From: Campylobacter gracilis
Lineage (GTDB): Bacteria; Campylobacterota; Campylobacteria; Campylobacterales; Campylobacteraceae
Direction: 5' to 3'
Length of the DNA: 64,000 bases
Assembly (NCBI RefSeq): GCF_018374135.1
Contig: NZ_JAHAFS010000011.1
Coordinates: forward strand, 1-64,000
Made by a program: the position numbers and the translations under genes. Positions 25,431 to 34,700 of the stretch are shown here, piece by piece (position 1 is the first letter of the stretch; each line of letters opens with the position of its first letter). Below the pieces are notes generated by a model. That model saw only the letters and a list, made by a program, of their open reading frames with translations, did not search any database and was not told where the DNA came from.

Positions 25431-26489
25431 CTAAAATTTCGATGAAATTTCGCGTATCAACTCAACCGCCTCTTTTGCGTCCGCGCATACGAACTCGAAA
25501 TGCGCCCGTAGCTCCGAGGCACTGCCGTAGCCGCAGCTTACGCCCACGCTTCGCACCGCTGCCGACTTTGCCGCGATAGCGTCAAGTAGCGTATCGCCGA
25601 TCATAAAGATATTTTGGCTTACAGAAGGCAGGATTTCGTCACTGCAAATTTTGTCATAACAAGGAGTGGAATTTAGCTCATGTGCATCATAAATTTTACC
25701 GCCGCGCGCGCCGCCTTTATCGCTCTCGCCCTCGATGCTGACACCGCTCTTTTGACCCTTATCGCCAGCCTCGTATCTATCGCTCTTTGCTTCGCTTAAA
25801 TTTTTAAACGAAATTGTATCGGAATTTTGACTCGCAATACTGCTTAAATTTTGCTCGAAAACTTTGCCAGAATCAGGATCAAGCGCAGGAAGGCTCTTTA
25901 AATCAGGCGCTGAAATTTCATTCAAAATCGCGCTCCTGCTAGCAGCGCTTGTGTTTTTATTGGCAGTAGCATAGCAAGCTTTACTGCTAATTGTATTTGA
26001 ACTTTTGCTAGCGGTCGCGCCGCAAATTCCTAAATTTTCGAGCGCCTTTAAAATCGGTTCAGCGCTTGGTTTGGGATCTTGCACGTCCTCTCGTCCGACG
26101 ATGGTGCCAAAAAATTTCGCGACACCAAGATGCTGCAATAAAATTTTAGAAAATTTCGACGTTTTGGTGGTTACGACGCCTAAATTTGCAAACTCGCTCG
26201 CCGCACGAACCGCCTCGAACGCACCGCTTAGCAGAACGGTCTGATCTAAAAAAGTCTGCGCGTATCGCTGTTTGTAGGCGAGCACGAAATTCTGCACATC
26301 GCGCGTCACACCTAGACGTTCAAACATCACTTCTAACGGATGCCCGATAAGCCTTTTAATCGCTTCGTCGCTAGGCTCTGCGGCGCCCAAATGCGCAAAC
26401 GCGTAGTGAAAGCCGTCCAGTATCGCGGGCGTGGAGTCGATGAGCGTACCGTCGAGATCAAAAAGCAGAGTGGTTTGGAAATTTGGCAT
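25431..26489 (-). CDS. HAD-family phosphatase (phosphoglycolate phosphatase-like) with a large low-complexity insert
   Basis: The N-terminal part is a standard HAD hydrolase: nucleophile motif I LLFDLDGTLID (residues 7-17), a helical cap, and motif II VVTTKTSK with Lys further on. Motif III/IV FMIGDTLLDAIAAKSA is near residues 293-308, and GVSCGYGS follows. Between DPKPSAEPILKALENLG (ending about 152) and motif IV lies an insert of about 130 residues rich in Ser, Asn, Lys and Ala with FEQNLSSIASQNSD-type repeats. Homologues are about 210-220 residues; this is 352. The insert is in frame and sits at a surface position before motif IV, so activity may survive. Likely acts on phosphoglycolate or similar small phosphoesters. 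Confidence 0.82.
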   Translation of the reverse strand: MPNFQTTLLFDLDGTLIDSTPAILDGFHYAFAHLGAAEPSDEAIKRLIGHPLEVMFERLGVTRDVQNFVLAYKQRYAQTFLDQTVLLSGAFEAVRAASEFANLGVVTTKTSKFSKILLQHLGVAKFFGTIVGREDVQDPKPSAEPILKALENLGICGATASKSSNTISSKACYATANKNTSAASRSAILNEISAPDLKSLPALDPDSGKVFEQNLSSIASQNSDTISFKNLSEAKSDRYEAGDKGQKSGVSIEGESDKGGARGGKIYDAHELNSTPCYDKICSDEILPSVSQNIFMIGDTLLDAIAAKSAAVRSVGVSCGYGSASELRAHFEFVCADAKEAVELIREISSKF

Positions 26490-26510
26490 TTTAAAATTTA
26501 ATTTGGATAT

Positions 26511-26537
26511 AAAAAAAGCGGAGCCGAAGCTCCGCTT
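26511..26537 (-). terminator. Rho-independent terminator of the cadF-like gene
   Basis: A perfect 9-bp stem AAGCGGAGC/GCTCCGCTT with a TTCG tetraloop (minus strand) runs into a T tract. It lies 19 bp after the stop codon. A textbook terminator. Confidence 0.92.
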
Positions 26538-26555
26538 ATGTGGATCTAGAAAAGA

Positions 26556-27578
26556 TTATTTTCTAAATTTAGCATCTACGCGTCTATTTTGAGCGCGGCC
26601 TGCTTTAGTAGCGTTTGTAGCGATAGGCTTAGTCTCACCGTATCCTACAGTGGTGATTCTGCTAGCATCTACGCCGAAGCTCTTAAGCGCACCTCCGACT
26701 GCAGCAGCTCTGCGCTCGGAGAGCTTTTGATTATATGCATTCGAGCCGGTGCTATCGGTGTGACCCTCTAGAATTACTTTGTAATCAGGGTGAGCTACTA
26801 GCACATCGCTTACGTTTTTAATCTGGTTCATAAACTCAGGGGAAATTTTTGAGCTATCTGTAGCGAAATTTACGCCCAAATTTAATCTAATAACTTTCTC
26901 GCAACCATATTCATCTACAACTACACCAGCAGGTGTGCCTGGACATCTATCGACATTATCGCATACGCCGTCGTTATCTGCGTCTTTGCAGCCTGTAGGA
27001 GCCGGAGCGGCAGCTGGAGCTGCATCAGCATATCTCTTGCCAAAATCAACTGCAAAGCCTAGAGTATAGAACAATACGTGGTTGCCGTCGTCAAATCTGA
27101 TAGCATCGCGTGCTTCAAGTTTTGTAGCGAAGTTGTCGGTAATGTAGTATTTTAGACCCAAGCCGTATTGACCAAAGCCGCTATCTTGATCGCCATCGTT
27201 GTAAACGTCTTTAGTGTAATCCATATATCCAAGACCTAGCAAGCCGTATAATTTGAAATTATCGGTGAAATTTACCAAGTCTTTTACAGCATTGATATGA
27301 TAGTATTTAGCGTCAGGCTTATCGTTGCCTACTCTATGAGCTAAATCCTCTACGCCGATATTGCGAGAGTAATCAAAACCAACCTCTACTTGATCGATAA
27401 ACGAATCTTGTAGATTTTTGGCAAGACGTAGACCGAACATAAAATTCGAATCCAAATCCATATTGCCCTCATGAGTCATTCCGCCAATAGTAGGGGTGAT
27501 CTCCCAGTGATAATCAGCATCGCTAGCGAACAATGCGCCGGATGCACACAAGCTTAATGCAAGTAGAACTTTCTTCAT
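26556..27578 (-). CDS. cadF: CadF-like OmpA-family outer membrane protein
   Basis: A 340-residue outer membrane protein: signal peptide (MKKVLLALSLCASGALFA), an 8-strand beta-barrel (about 20-185) with the YHWEITPTIGG opening seen in Campylobacter CadF, a short linker with a thrombospondin-type-3 calcium motif (DADNDGVCDNVDRCPGTP, about 200-217), and a C-terminal OmpA peptidoglycan-binding domain (LEGHTDSTGSNAYNQKLSERRA and AGRAQNRRVDAKF). In C. jejuni CadF the fibronectin-binding tetrapeptide is FRLS; the equivalent position here (GLGLKYYITDNFATKLEARD) reads YYIT. I chose the ATG at 27578 because AAAGGA lies 7 bp upstream. Stand-alone gene with its own terminator. Confidence 0.82.
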   Translation of the reverse strand: MKKVLLALSLCASGALFASDADYHWEITPTIGGMTHEGNMDLDSNFMFGLRLAKNLQDSFIDQVEVGFDYSRNIGVEDLAHRVGNDKPDAKYYHINAVKDLVNFTDNFKLYGLLGLGYMDYTKDVYNDGDQDSGFGQYGLGLKYYITDNFATKLEARDAIRFDDGNHVLFYTLGFAVDFGKRYADAAPAAAPAPTGCKDADNDGVCDNVDRCPGTPAGVVVDEYGCEKVIRLNLGVNFATDSSKISPEFMNQIKNVSDVLVAHPDYKVILEGHTDSTGSNAYNQKLSERRAAAVGGALKSFGVDASRITTVGYGETKPIATNATKAGRAQNRRVDAKFRK

Positions 27579-27677
27579 TAAACATCCTTTCAAATAAAGT
27601 TATAATTCGATATTACCATAAAATTTTTAAAGAATTTACAAATTTGCGACAATTTCGCCACAAATTTGCAAAAAACA

Positions 27678-28067
27678 TTATCTCTTAGAGAACTGCGGAC
27701 TTCTACGCGCTTTGCGGCGACCGAATTTCTTTCGCTCGACCACGCGACTATCGCGAGTTAGCAGACCTTTTGGCTTAAGAGCCGCTCTAAAATCCTTATC
27801 CATCGCGGCAAGCGCTTTTGAAATTCCGTGCTTTAGCGCATCCGCTTGAGCCGAATATCCGCCGCCTAAAGTTTGCGCGGTGATGTCCATCGAGGTCTCT
27901 TGTTTAGTCGCCAAAAGCGGCTGAACAACCCTTAGCTTGATCGCTTCGTGACCGCCTAGCCAGGTGTTTAGATCCATACCGTTTACTACGATTTTGCCGC
28001 TTCCCGGTTTTACCCAAACCTTAGCTACGGCAGTTTTTCTCTTTCCGGTTGCATAAATTGTCGCCAT
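27678..28067 (-). CDS. rpsI: 30S ribosomal protein S9
   Basis: A 129-residue S9 with YATGKRKTAVAKVWVKPG at the N-terminus and the tRNA-contacting C-terminal tail KKFGRRKARRSPQFSKR. It follows rplM by 2 bp, the conserved rplM-rpsI pair. Confidence 0.97.
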   Translation of the reverse strand: MATIYATGKRKTAVAKVWVKPGSGKIVVNGMDLNTWLGGHEAIKLRVVQPLLATKQETSMDITAQTLGGGYSAQADALKHGISKALAAMDKDFRAALKPKGLLTRDSRVVERKKFGRRKARRSPQFSKR

Positions 28068-28069
28068 GA

Positions 28070-28495
28070 TTATTTTCCTTTTTTAGTTGTTTGCGCAGTA
28101 TGAGGGTGCTCGCCGCCTTCATATACGAATAGCTTTTTGATCATTGCCTTGCCGAGCTTCGTCTTAGGAAGCATGCCGCGAACCGCAAGTCTGTAGAGTT
28201 TTGCGGGATTGTTTTTAAGCAAGTCTTGAAATTTCACGCTCTTTACGCTTCCGAAATAGCCCGAGTAGTTGTGATAAAGCTTGTCGTCGCCCTTGTTATT
28301 GCCGGTAAATACAGCTTTTGAAGCGTTGATGATAACGACGTAATCTCCGCAATCCACGTTTGGAGTGTAGCTTGGTTTGTGTTTGCCGCGTAGCAATACC
28401 GCAACTTCGGTAAGCATCCTACCGAATCTTTTGTCGGTCGCGTCGATAACGACCCAGTCGCGCTTAACTTCGCTCGGCTTTGTAATTTCTGTCAT
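28070..28495 (-). CDS. rplM: 50S ribosomal protein L13
   Basis: A 141-residue L13, identified by VVIDATDKRFGRMLTEVA, LLRGKHKPSYTPNVDCGD and the VRGMLPKTKLG segment near residues 108-118. First gene of the rplM-rpsI unit; a TATAAT lies 31 bp upstream. Confidence 0.97.
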   Translation of the reverse strand: MTEITKPSEVKRDWVVIDATDKRFGRMLTEVAVLLRGKHKPSYTPNVDCGDYVVIINASKAVFTGNNKGDDKLYHNYSGYFGSVKSVKFQDLLKNNPAKLYRLAVRGMLPKTKLGKAMIKKLFVYEGGEHPHTAQTTKKGK

Positions 28496-28525
28496 GGTTT
28501 CCGCCTTATTAAAATTTGAGCTGTG

Positions 28526-28531
28526 ATTATA
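28526..28531 (-). promoter_or_regulatory. Probable -10 box of rplM-rpsI
   Basis: A perfect TATAAT on the minus strand about 31 bp upstream of the rplM ATG, in an AT-rich stretch. Confidence 0.6.
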
Positions 28532-28610
28532 TAGAAATATCCTTACGTATAGCTTAATTTAAGCTATTTTTAATCTGTCTGCGCTCAAATTTCATCTAAA
28601 TTTTAAAATT

Positions 28611-31529
28611 TTATCCCTCTTCATTCACTTCGATTAGCCTAGCATCCGCGGCTTCGAGAGCCAGCACGAAGGCGCGCACTCGCGCATGCGGATAAAACTC
28701 GCGGATCACGCTTTTATACCGCGCCACTTGAGCTTTGTTTTGCGCGAGGTATTTTTCGGAGCTCTTGTAATCAAAAAGCAAAATTTCATCCTGCCCAAAG
28801 CACGCCAGATCCACGCGCAAAAGATCATTCTCCGCGCTTTTAATCGGCATCTCTTTATAAGCTTGAGCGCCCTTTATCAGAGCTAAAAATTCCTCGTTTT
28901 TACTTAGTCCTAGCGCCCGCGTCGCGATATTTTCAAAATCCGCGTCATTTAAAAATTTAGCGTAGCGACCTCTCGCCAGGCCTACTCCTCGTAAAATTTC
29001 ATCCGCCGCAAAGCTTTCGCTCATCTCGAGCGCATAGTGCAGCGCCTCGCCGAAATATATCGCGCTTAGCGCCTCCGTTTCGCCGCCGCCTGCTTTTTCT
29101 TGCGCGCCTTGAGGCTCGCCCGCTACGAGCGCGATCTTTTTGCGCGGCGGCTGCTCTTCTGATTTTACGGAGCTTGGGATTACGTAGCCGTATTGAAAAT
29201 CCGGGATATCCAGCCACTCCACGACGCCCGCGCCCTTGGTCTTTTTGGCATAAGGCGAAAAAAAGCTATAATTGTATTGATCTATTTTTGCCTCGGAGCG
29301 TTTTACGATGATGAGCGAGCGTTCAGCGCGTGTAAATGCTACGTAGAGCTTGTTTATATCCTCCTCGTGTGCAGAGCGATCGTTTTCGTCCATTAGCGCC
29401 GCAAATTCCGCATCCAGGCTCTTTCTGCTCGCAAATTTATAAAAAATTCTCCACTTATGCGTGGCAAAATCATAGTCCGTCGCGAGCTTTGAGCTATCAC
29501 CCCGGTCTTTTCCTCCGATGCGGTCGCAAACGATTACGTGCGGGAACTGAAGCCCCTTGGACTTATGCACGGTCATAATTTTAATGCCACTTTGTTCCTT
29601 GGCAAATACCTCCGTTTCGTCGTTTGCAAACAGATACTCGCTAAAACTATTAAATTTTGCCAGCGTCTCAAAAAACAGCAGTAGATCCGGATCGACAAAA
29701 TTTAATTTCAGCGAGCTAGCGATAAATTCCGCCGTTTTTTGCGCGTTTTTATGCAGATCGACCGCTATCTTTTTAAGCCGCCTCCCTAAAATCGCTTCGG
29801 CGTTTCGCAGATAAATTTCATCGCCACCTACGCAGAATTTCGCGTATTGAATTACGGCATTTACCTGCTCGCTGCAACGCAGAGCCTTATTTGAGCCGCT
29901 GCAAACCTCGCAAAATTCCGATAGCATCTCTTTTAGCGCGCTTACATGCTCGTTTTTCCAGCATAAAATCGCTATATCATCAGCTCTCACGCCGCACTCC
30001 TCAATAAGCCTGCGCGCTTGCTCCGCAGCCCCCTTTAGCACATCGTCGTATGAAAACGCTGCTACGTAGCCGTAATCGTCGCTTTGCACCTCAAATAGCG
30101 GCATTTGTGGATGAGAAAGAGGATAATCCTTGATTTTTTGCAGCACCGAAGCGGGCAGATCGCTATCTAGCTTATTTGCCGCGATTTGATCTTCATAAGA
30201 CGCAAATTTATCGCGCAAGATCTCATTTACAAATTTTACAATGAGTTTTAAGCTGCGATAATTGCGCGGCAGGCTCTGCGTTTTGATTTGACTAAACTGC
30301 TCGCGCAAAATATCAAAAATTTTTCTCTCTGCGCCGCGAAATTTATAGATGCTCTGTTTTTTATCGCCTACGTAAAAAAAGCTGCCACAGCGCTCCTCCG
30401 CCCCTTTGCCAGCAAGCGCCTCAGAGATTAGCGGCAGCATAATTTCATACTGGCAAATGTCGGTATCTTGGAATTCGTCAATTAAAATATGCGTGATTTT
30501 AGAATCGAGCCTGAAATACAAAAGCTCGCGATTGCCCTGTAACGCCTCTGCGCTTGGATTTAGCAGCGAGTGCACGGCTGCAGTGACATCGCCGAATGTA
30601 AGCTTGCGACTTTTGCGCTGCACCGATTTAAGCGCTTCGGCATAAATTCTAATTAGTCCTGCCAGCTTAGCCGCATATACCGCATCCATCCACGCTATTT
30701 CGCGAGCTATGGCGTCTTTCAGCCTTGCTAGCTCGCCGTCAAGATGCGAAATTTTTTTAAGCTGCGAGCGCGGATAATCGAAACTACCGTTGGCAAGAGC
30801 CGAAAGAATGAAGCCCGAAGATAATTTTGACAGATCACCAACAGGGCTTAGCCCATTTACGGCTCCCGCGCTTACGCCCGCATCTCTCGCCGCTTTTTGC
30901 AAGTGGGATAAAATTTCATTTATCTCTGCCAGCGCGGAGCTTGCGGGAAGCGTGGGCGGATTTATGCTTATATCGCCTCTCCAAATGCTTTGCAAGCTAT
31001 TTAAAAACTCACCCTTTGTCATTCCTGAGTCGCTTACATAATCCACGACCTCTCTTAATAGCGCTTCGTTTTTACAAATCACGCCTAAAAACGCCGCCTG
31101 CTGCACGCCCAAAATCCCTTCATCGTTTTCAAAGCTCGGATCGATGCCGCTATTTAGCGCAAAGGAGCGCAGAGCTTTTGCAAAAAACGCATCGAAGGTA
31201 AAGACATTTAGGCTCTCGCTTAAAAATTTAGGCAGTAGGCGCTGTTGCGCTGCCATAACCTCATCCGCGCTCATATTTAGATCCTCGCAAATTTGCGCCA
31301 GCTCGGGGCTTGACACAAGGGCGCCGTCGCGCACGACAAGCAAATTTTGAAATTTCTCCACGATGCGCGTTTTCATCTCAGCAGCCGCTTTTTTAGTAAA
31401 GGTAAGCGCTAAAATTTCATTGATCGGCTCACCTTTTAGCACCAGCTCGATGAACCTGACCGCGAGATTGAAGGTCTTGCCGCTGCCTGCGCTTGCTTCA
31501 AGCGCCAGATAATTTTCAAATTTTGCCAT
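28611..31529 (-). CDS. addA: AddA-type RecB-like helicase/nuclease
   Basis: A UvrD/Rep superfamily helicase of 972 residues from the ATG at 31529. The Walker A motif LEASAGSGKTFNLAVRF is at about 8-24, the ILIDEFQDTD helicase motif II is near residue 370, and FYVGDKKQSIYKFRGA is motif III. Motif V/VI (IMTVHKSKGLQFPHVIVCDR, LYVAFTRAERSLIIV) follows. A C-terminal PD-(D/E)XK nuclease (RVDLACFGQDEILLFDYKSSE) is present. With AddB it resects double-strand breaks. I chose this ATG because homologues begin right before the Walker motif and AAGGGG precedes it; it overlaps addB by 14 bp. Confidence 0.9.
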   Translation of the reverse strand: MAKFENYLALEASAGSGKTFNLAVRFIELVLKGEPINEILALTFTKKAAAEMKTRIVEKFQNLLVVRDGALVSSPELAQICEDLNMSADEVMAAQQRLLPKFLSESLNVFTFDAFFAKALRSFALNSGIDPSFENDEGILGVQQAAFLGVICKNEALLREVVDYVSDSGMTKGEFLNSLQSIWRGDISINPPTLPASSALAEINEILSHLQKAARDAGVSAGAVNGLSPVGDLSKLSSGFILSALANGSFDYPRSQLKKISHLDGELARLKDAIAREIAWMDAVYAAKLAGLIRIYAEALKSVQRKSRKLTFGDVTAAVHSLLNPSAEALQGNRELLYFRLDSKITHILIDEFQDTDICQYEIMLPLISEALAGKGAEERCGSFFYVGDKKQSIYKFRGAERKIFDILREQFSQIKTQSLPRNYRSLKLIVKFVNEILRDKFASYEDQIAANKLDSDLPASVLQKIKDYPLSHPQMPLFEVQSDDYGYVAAFSYDDVLKGAAEQARRLIEECGVRADDIAILCWKNEHVSALKEMLSEFCEVCSGSNKALRCSEQVNAVIQYAKFCVGGDEIYLRNAEAILGRRLKKIAVDLHKNAQKTAEFIASSLKLNFVDPDLLLFFETLAKFNSFSEYLFANDETEVFAKEQSGIKIMTVHKSKGLQFPHVIVCDRIGGKDRGDSSKLATDYDFATHKWRIFYKFASRKSLDAEFAALMDENDRSAHEEDINKLYVAFTRAERSLIIVKRSEAKIDQYNYSFFSPYAKKTKGAGVVEWLDIPDFQYGYVIPSSVKSEEQPPRKKIALVAGEPQGAQEKAGGGETEALSAIYFGEALHYALEMSESFAADEILRGVGLARGRYAKFLNDADFENIATRALGLSKNEEFLALIKGAQAYKEMPIKSAENDLLRVDLACFGQDEILLFDYKSSEKYLAQNKAQVARYKSVIREFYPHARVRAFVLALEAADARLIEVNEEG

Positions 31530-34425
31530 CGATCTGCCCCTTGCAAATGATTTTATAATCGCAGTATTCGCAGCTTTGCACCGCTTCCGTGCGCGTAAAA
31601 GCGACCTCGCTTGCAAATTCCTTGCCGATAGAGCTTAGCGTCTCGCGCAGATTTTCTAAGCTAGGCGTTTTGTCGCCAGGAGCCGCAAACGCGCAGTCTT
31701 TTAGCGACAGATAGGCGCATTCGCACTCCTGGGCTAAAAGCGCGCGATAAAACGTAAGCTGGAATTTTTCCATATGTTTTTTAGCCGAACCACGTTTGTA
31801 ATCGATGATAAATTTCCGCCCTGTCTTGTCTTCGTCGATACGGTCGATCCGTCCGCTCAGCCGCACCCCGTCAAGCTCGCCTTTTAGCGATACTTCACTA
31901 CCGCTAAAGCCCCAAATTTGCTCATGCTCTTCTAAAAGCCTAGCTAGCTTTTCTACCGATTTTAACTCAAGTTCCGCATCAAAGCGCGCGATGCCCGCTT
32001 CTCGCGCGAGCTGCGAATAAATAAAGCGAAATTTTTCCATGCTAAATTTCATCCCCGCTCGCTCATATAAACGCTGAAAACTCGTATGTAAAATTTTGCC
32101 CAAAAGCGCATTATCCTCGCCAAATTTTAGCCCCTCCTTCAGCCCAAAAACGTAGCGGTAATAATACTTCCTCTTGCATTCTAAAAACGTATCCAACCGC
32201 GAAAACGACAGCTCCTCGGCAAAAAAATCATGGCGAGCCACGGGGTCTTCTTGTCCGCATAAGGCGGGCTTAAATTCCTCCCGCCCAAAAAGCCGCAAAT
32301 AATCCTCCTGCGAAAATTCCGCGTCTTGTTGCACTTCAAAGCTTTTCAAAAACCGCGAAGGCAATTTCTCGACGCTTTGCAGATAGCAAATCGCGCTTTT
32401 TTTAGCGCCTCTTAGCAAGCCGTCGTAGTAAAATCTTTGTAAATTTTCGCGGTCCGCGTGGCTGATGAGCCCTGCTCTAGCGCGCAAAGCAGAGTTTAAA
32501 AACATCTCTCCGCTACTGCGCTTAGGCACCAGATCATCGTTAAAATCGGGGATTATCACGCCGTCAAATTGCAGTCCGCGGCTCTCTAAAAGCCCCATTA
32601 CCGTGACCTTTCCGCCACGAACATCATCAAGCTTAATGCGCGAAATTTCTAACAAAAAAAGATCGATCAGATTGCCTAAGCTTAGGTTTTCGTCCTTAAA
32701 TTTTCGAAGTAAAATTTTAATTAGATATAGCGGCTCTTTTAGCTTTTCTTGCAGCAGCGCGTCGCTAATTTTAGGTAAACAGGCGAGCTTGATAATTAAC
32801 GCCTCGAAATGCTCGAAGCTTACTTGCTTTGCAAAATCGCGCACGAACTCGCCAAAAAGCGCCTCATCCACACCCACACTCGCAAAAAACAGATCAAGCT
32901 CCTGCGGGTTTGGGCGCTGCGGATATTCATCTGCACCCTCGTGCATTTTAGAGTGCCTAAAGCAATCGCGCCGCTCAGGGCTTTTTGAATACCCATCTTC
33001 CTCCTCAAGCTCTATATGCTCCAGTTGCATAGAGTATCGTAGGCTCTTTTGCTGCTTTAAAAGCTCTTGCTGTTTTGCACGAGCCGAATAATCGCGCTGC
33101 TGCGCACACTCCAAAGGCTCTTGAAACTCCGTAAAATCCAAAGAAAAGCTTTGTTCTCCCGCGCTATTCGTGCGTTCCGCCGAAATTTCGCGCAGAATTT
33201 CAAAATTTTCCGTATTTTCAAACTCTCGCGCAGACATAAAATTTAAATCCGTTTTGGAATTTGAAAAAATTTCGCAATCAGGCGCGGAATCTTGCTGTGT
33301 AAAATTTTGCGAAATAGAATTCTCCAAAGCGAAATTCCCAAGCGCTAAATTTTGCTGTACCGCAGAATCCTCCGTATTCAAGAATCCTCCCTCCGGGCTT
33401 TTAAATGCGCGGTAATCTACGCCAAATTTCGGCGTGCGCGCTTCTTTTAAGCACTGCGAAATTTTCTCTAGCGTTACATAAAATAGGCTATCTTTAAGCT
33501 TCTCTCCCATCGCGAAATTTAACATGCGGTGCGAGCCGCGAGCCCTTGCGATACGCTCGTCGTAAAGCCGCAGCGTACCGGCAAAGCTCTCGTCGGGCAA
33601 AATCACCGCGATGCGCTCCGGCGCAATGCCCGCGCGCACAAAGGATGAAATTTTTTCAAAAACATAGCTCGCCTGCAAGCTTCGCAGCTCAAAGCCTCTA
33701 CACACAACCGCTCCGCCCACGCCTAGCGGCTCTCGGCTTAGAATTTCACCCGTACCAAGATTTACGCGATATGCAAAACCTGGCCCCAGGCTTATGCCGC
33801 AAAGCTCCTCCACCGCGCGCACGGGCTTAGAATTTAAGGTCGTGGCTCTAAAGCTCAACACAACCTCGCCAAGCTCCGCCGCGCGCTTAAAAATCTCGAA
33901 CTCAAATGCGCTAGGATTGCCGTCGATTTTGATTTCTATCCGCTCAAATCCGCGCAGATAGGACTCGTTTAGCTCATAAAGCGCGGGTAGCGTGATCTCG
34001 TCGTAAAATCCATGCTCGCGCAAAATCCTTGCATACGCCCCCGCTAGCTCTCGCAGAATTTCAAAATGCTCGGCGTACCACGCGTAGGTATCGCTAAGAT
34101 CGAGCGCATCGATACTCACGCGCTCCGTCGCAAGCTCCTTGAAAAAACCAAAAAGATACTCGCGGTTACGCATAAACTCGTAAAGCTCATTAGGGAATTT
34201 AAGCCTCTCGCCTGCACGTTTGCTCTCGTTTACCGCCTGCTTCATAAAAAGCGCGCGATCTATCTCGCCGCAAGCGACAAGATCCGGCACAAAAAGCGCC
34301 TTTTCGTAGAATTCCGCCAACGTAATCCTGGGCGCGAGCACGCCGCCACTCTCGCTTTGTAGCGCCGCGCGTAGCGCACGCGAGCTGGTGTAGACAAAAA
34401 GATTTTTAGAGGGCAAATTTTTCAA
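31516..34425 (-). CDS. addB: AddB-type nuclease subunit (PD-(D/E)XK) with a low-complexity insert
   Basis: A 969-residue partner of AddA. The N-terminal part is a degenerate helicase fold. The C-terminal nuclease shows SFSRLDTFLECKRKYYYRYVFGL, the metal site FIIDYKRGSAKKHMEKFQLTFY, and a C-terminal SCEYCDYKIICKG whose three Cys, with the earlier ECKRK Cys, match the Fe-S cluster ligands of AddB. From about residue 340 to 507 lies a low-complexity stretch rich in QNL/QNF, Glu and Ser that looks foreign to the family; AddB proteins I know from Campylobacter are nearer 800 residues. It is the first gene of the addBA pair. Confidence 0.85.
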   Translation of the reverse strand: MKNLPSKNLFVYTSSRALRAALQSESGGVLAPRITLAEFYEKALFVPDLVACGEIDRALFMKQAVNESKRAGERLKFPNELYEFMRNREYLFGFFKELATERVSIDALDLSDTYAWYAEHFEILRELAGAYARILREHGFYDEITLPALYELNESYLRGFERIEIKIDGNPSAFEFEIFKRAAELGEVVLSFRATTLNSKPVRAVEELCGISLGPGFAYRVNLGTGEILSREPLGVGGAVVCRGFELRSLQASYVFEKISSFVRAGIAPERIAVILPDESFAGTLRLYDERIARARGSHRMLNFAMGEKLKDSLFYVTLEKISQCLKEARTPKFGVDYRAFKSPEGGFLNTEDSAVQQNLALGNFALENSISQNFTQQDSAPDCEIFSNSKTDLNFMSAREFENTENFEILREISAERTNSAGEQSFSLDFTEFQEPLECAQQRDYSARAKQQELLKQQKSLRYSMQLEHIELEEEDGYSKSPERRDCFRHSKMHEGADEYPQRPNPQELDLFFASVGVDEALFGEFVRDFAKQVSFEHFEALIIKLACLPKISDALLQEKLKEPLYLIKILLRKFKDENLSLGNLIDLFLLEISRIKLDDVRGGKVTVMGLLESRGLQFDGVIIPDFNDDLVPKRSSGEMFLNSALRARAGLISHADRENLQRFYYDGLLRGAKKSAICYLQSVEKLPSRFLKSFEVQQDAEFSQEDYLRLFGREEFKPALCGQEDPVARHDFFAEELSFSRLDTFLECKRKYYYRYVFGLKEGLKFGEDNALLGKILHTSFQRLYERAGMKFSMEKFRFIYSQLAREAGIARFDAELELKSVEKLARLLEEHEQIWGFSGSEVSLKGELDGVRLSGRIDRIDEDKTGRKFIIDYKRGSAKKHMEKFQLTFYRALLAQECECAYLSLKDCAFAAPGDKTPSLENLRETLSSIGKEFASEVAFTRTEAVQSCEYCDYKIICKGQIDGKI

Positions 34426-34700
34426 AACAAATCCTTTATGAGCGATTCGCAGAACGCGGAATTTTGCGATATTTTAGCAAGAAATTTTTAGTTTGGGCTT
34501 TTAAGCAAAGAAGTTTTTGAGGAGCCTGAGAGGCTAAATTTTATCAAGTTAAATTTAGTAAGTTGGACGAGCGTCAAATTTTAATCTGTGGCGCTTTGAG
34601 CGCGAAATTCTGCCTCGCTCCGCATTAATCGCGACGTATTTAGATGCAAAATTTTACGAGTGGATTCCGTAAATTACAAAGCAGCAAAACGCGATCAAAT

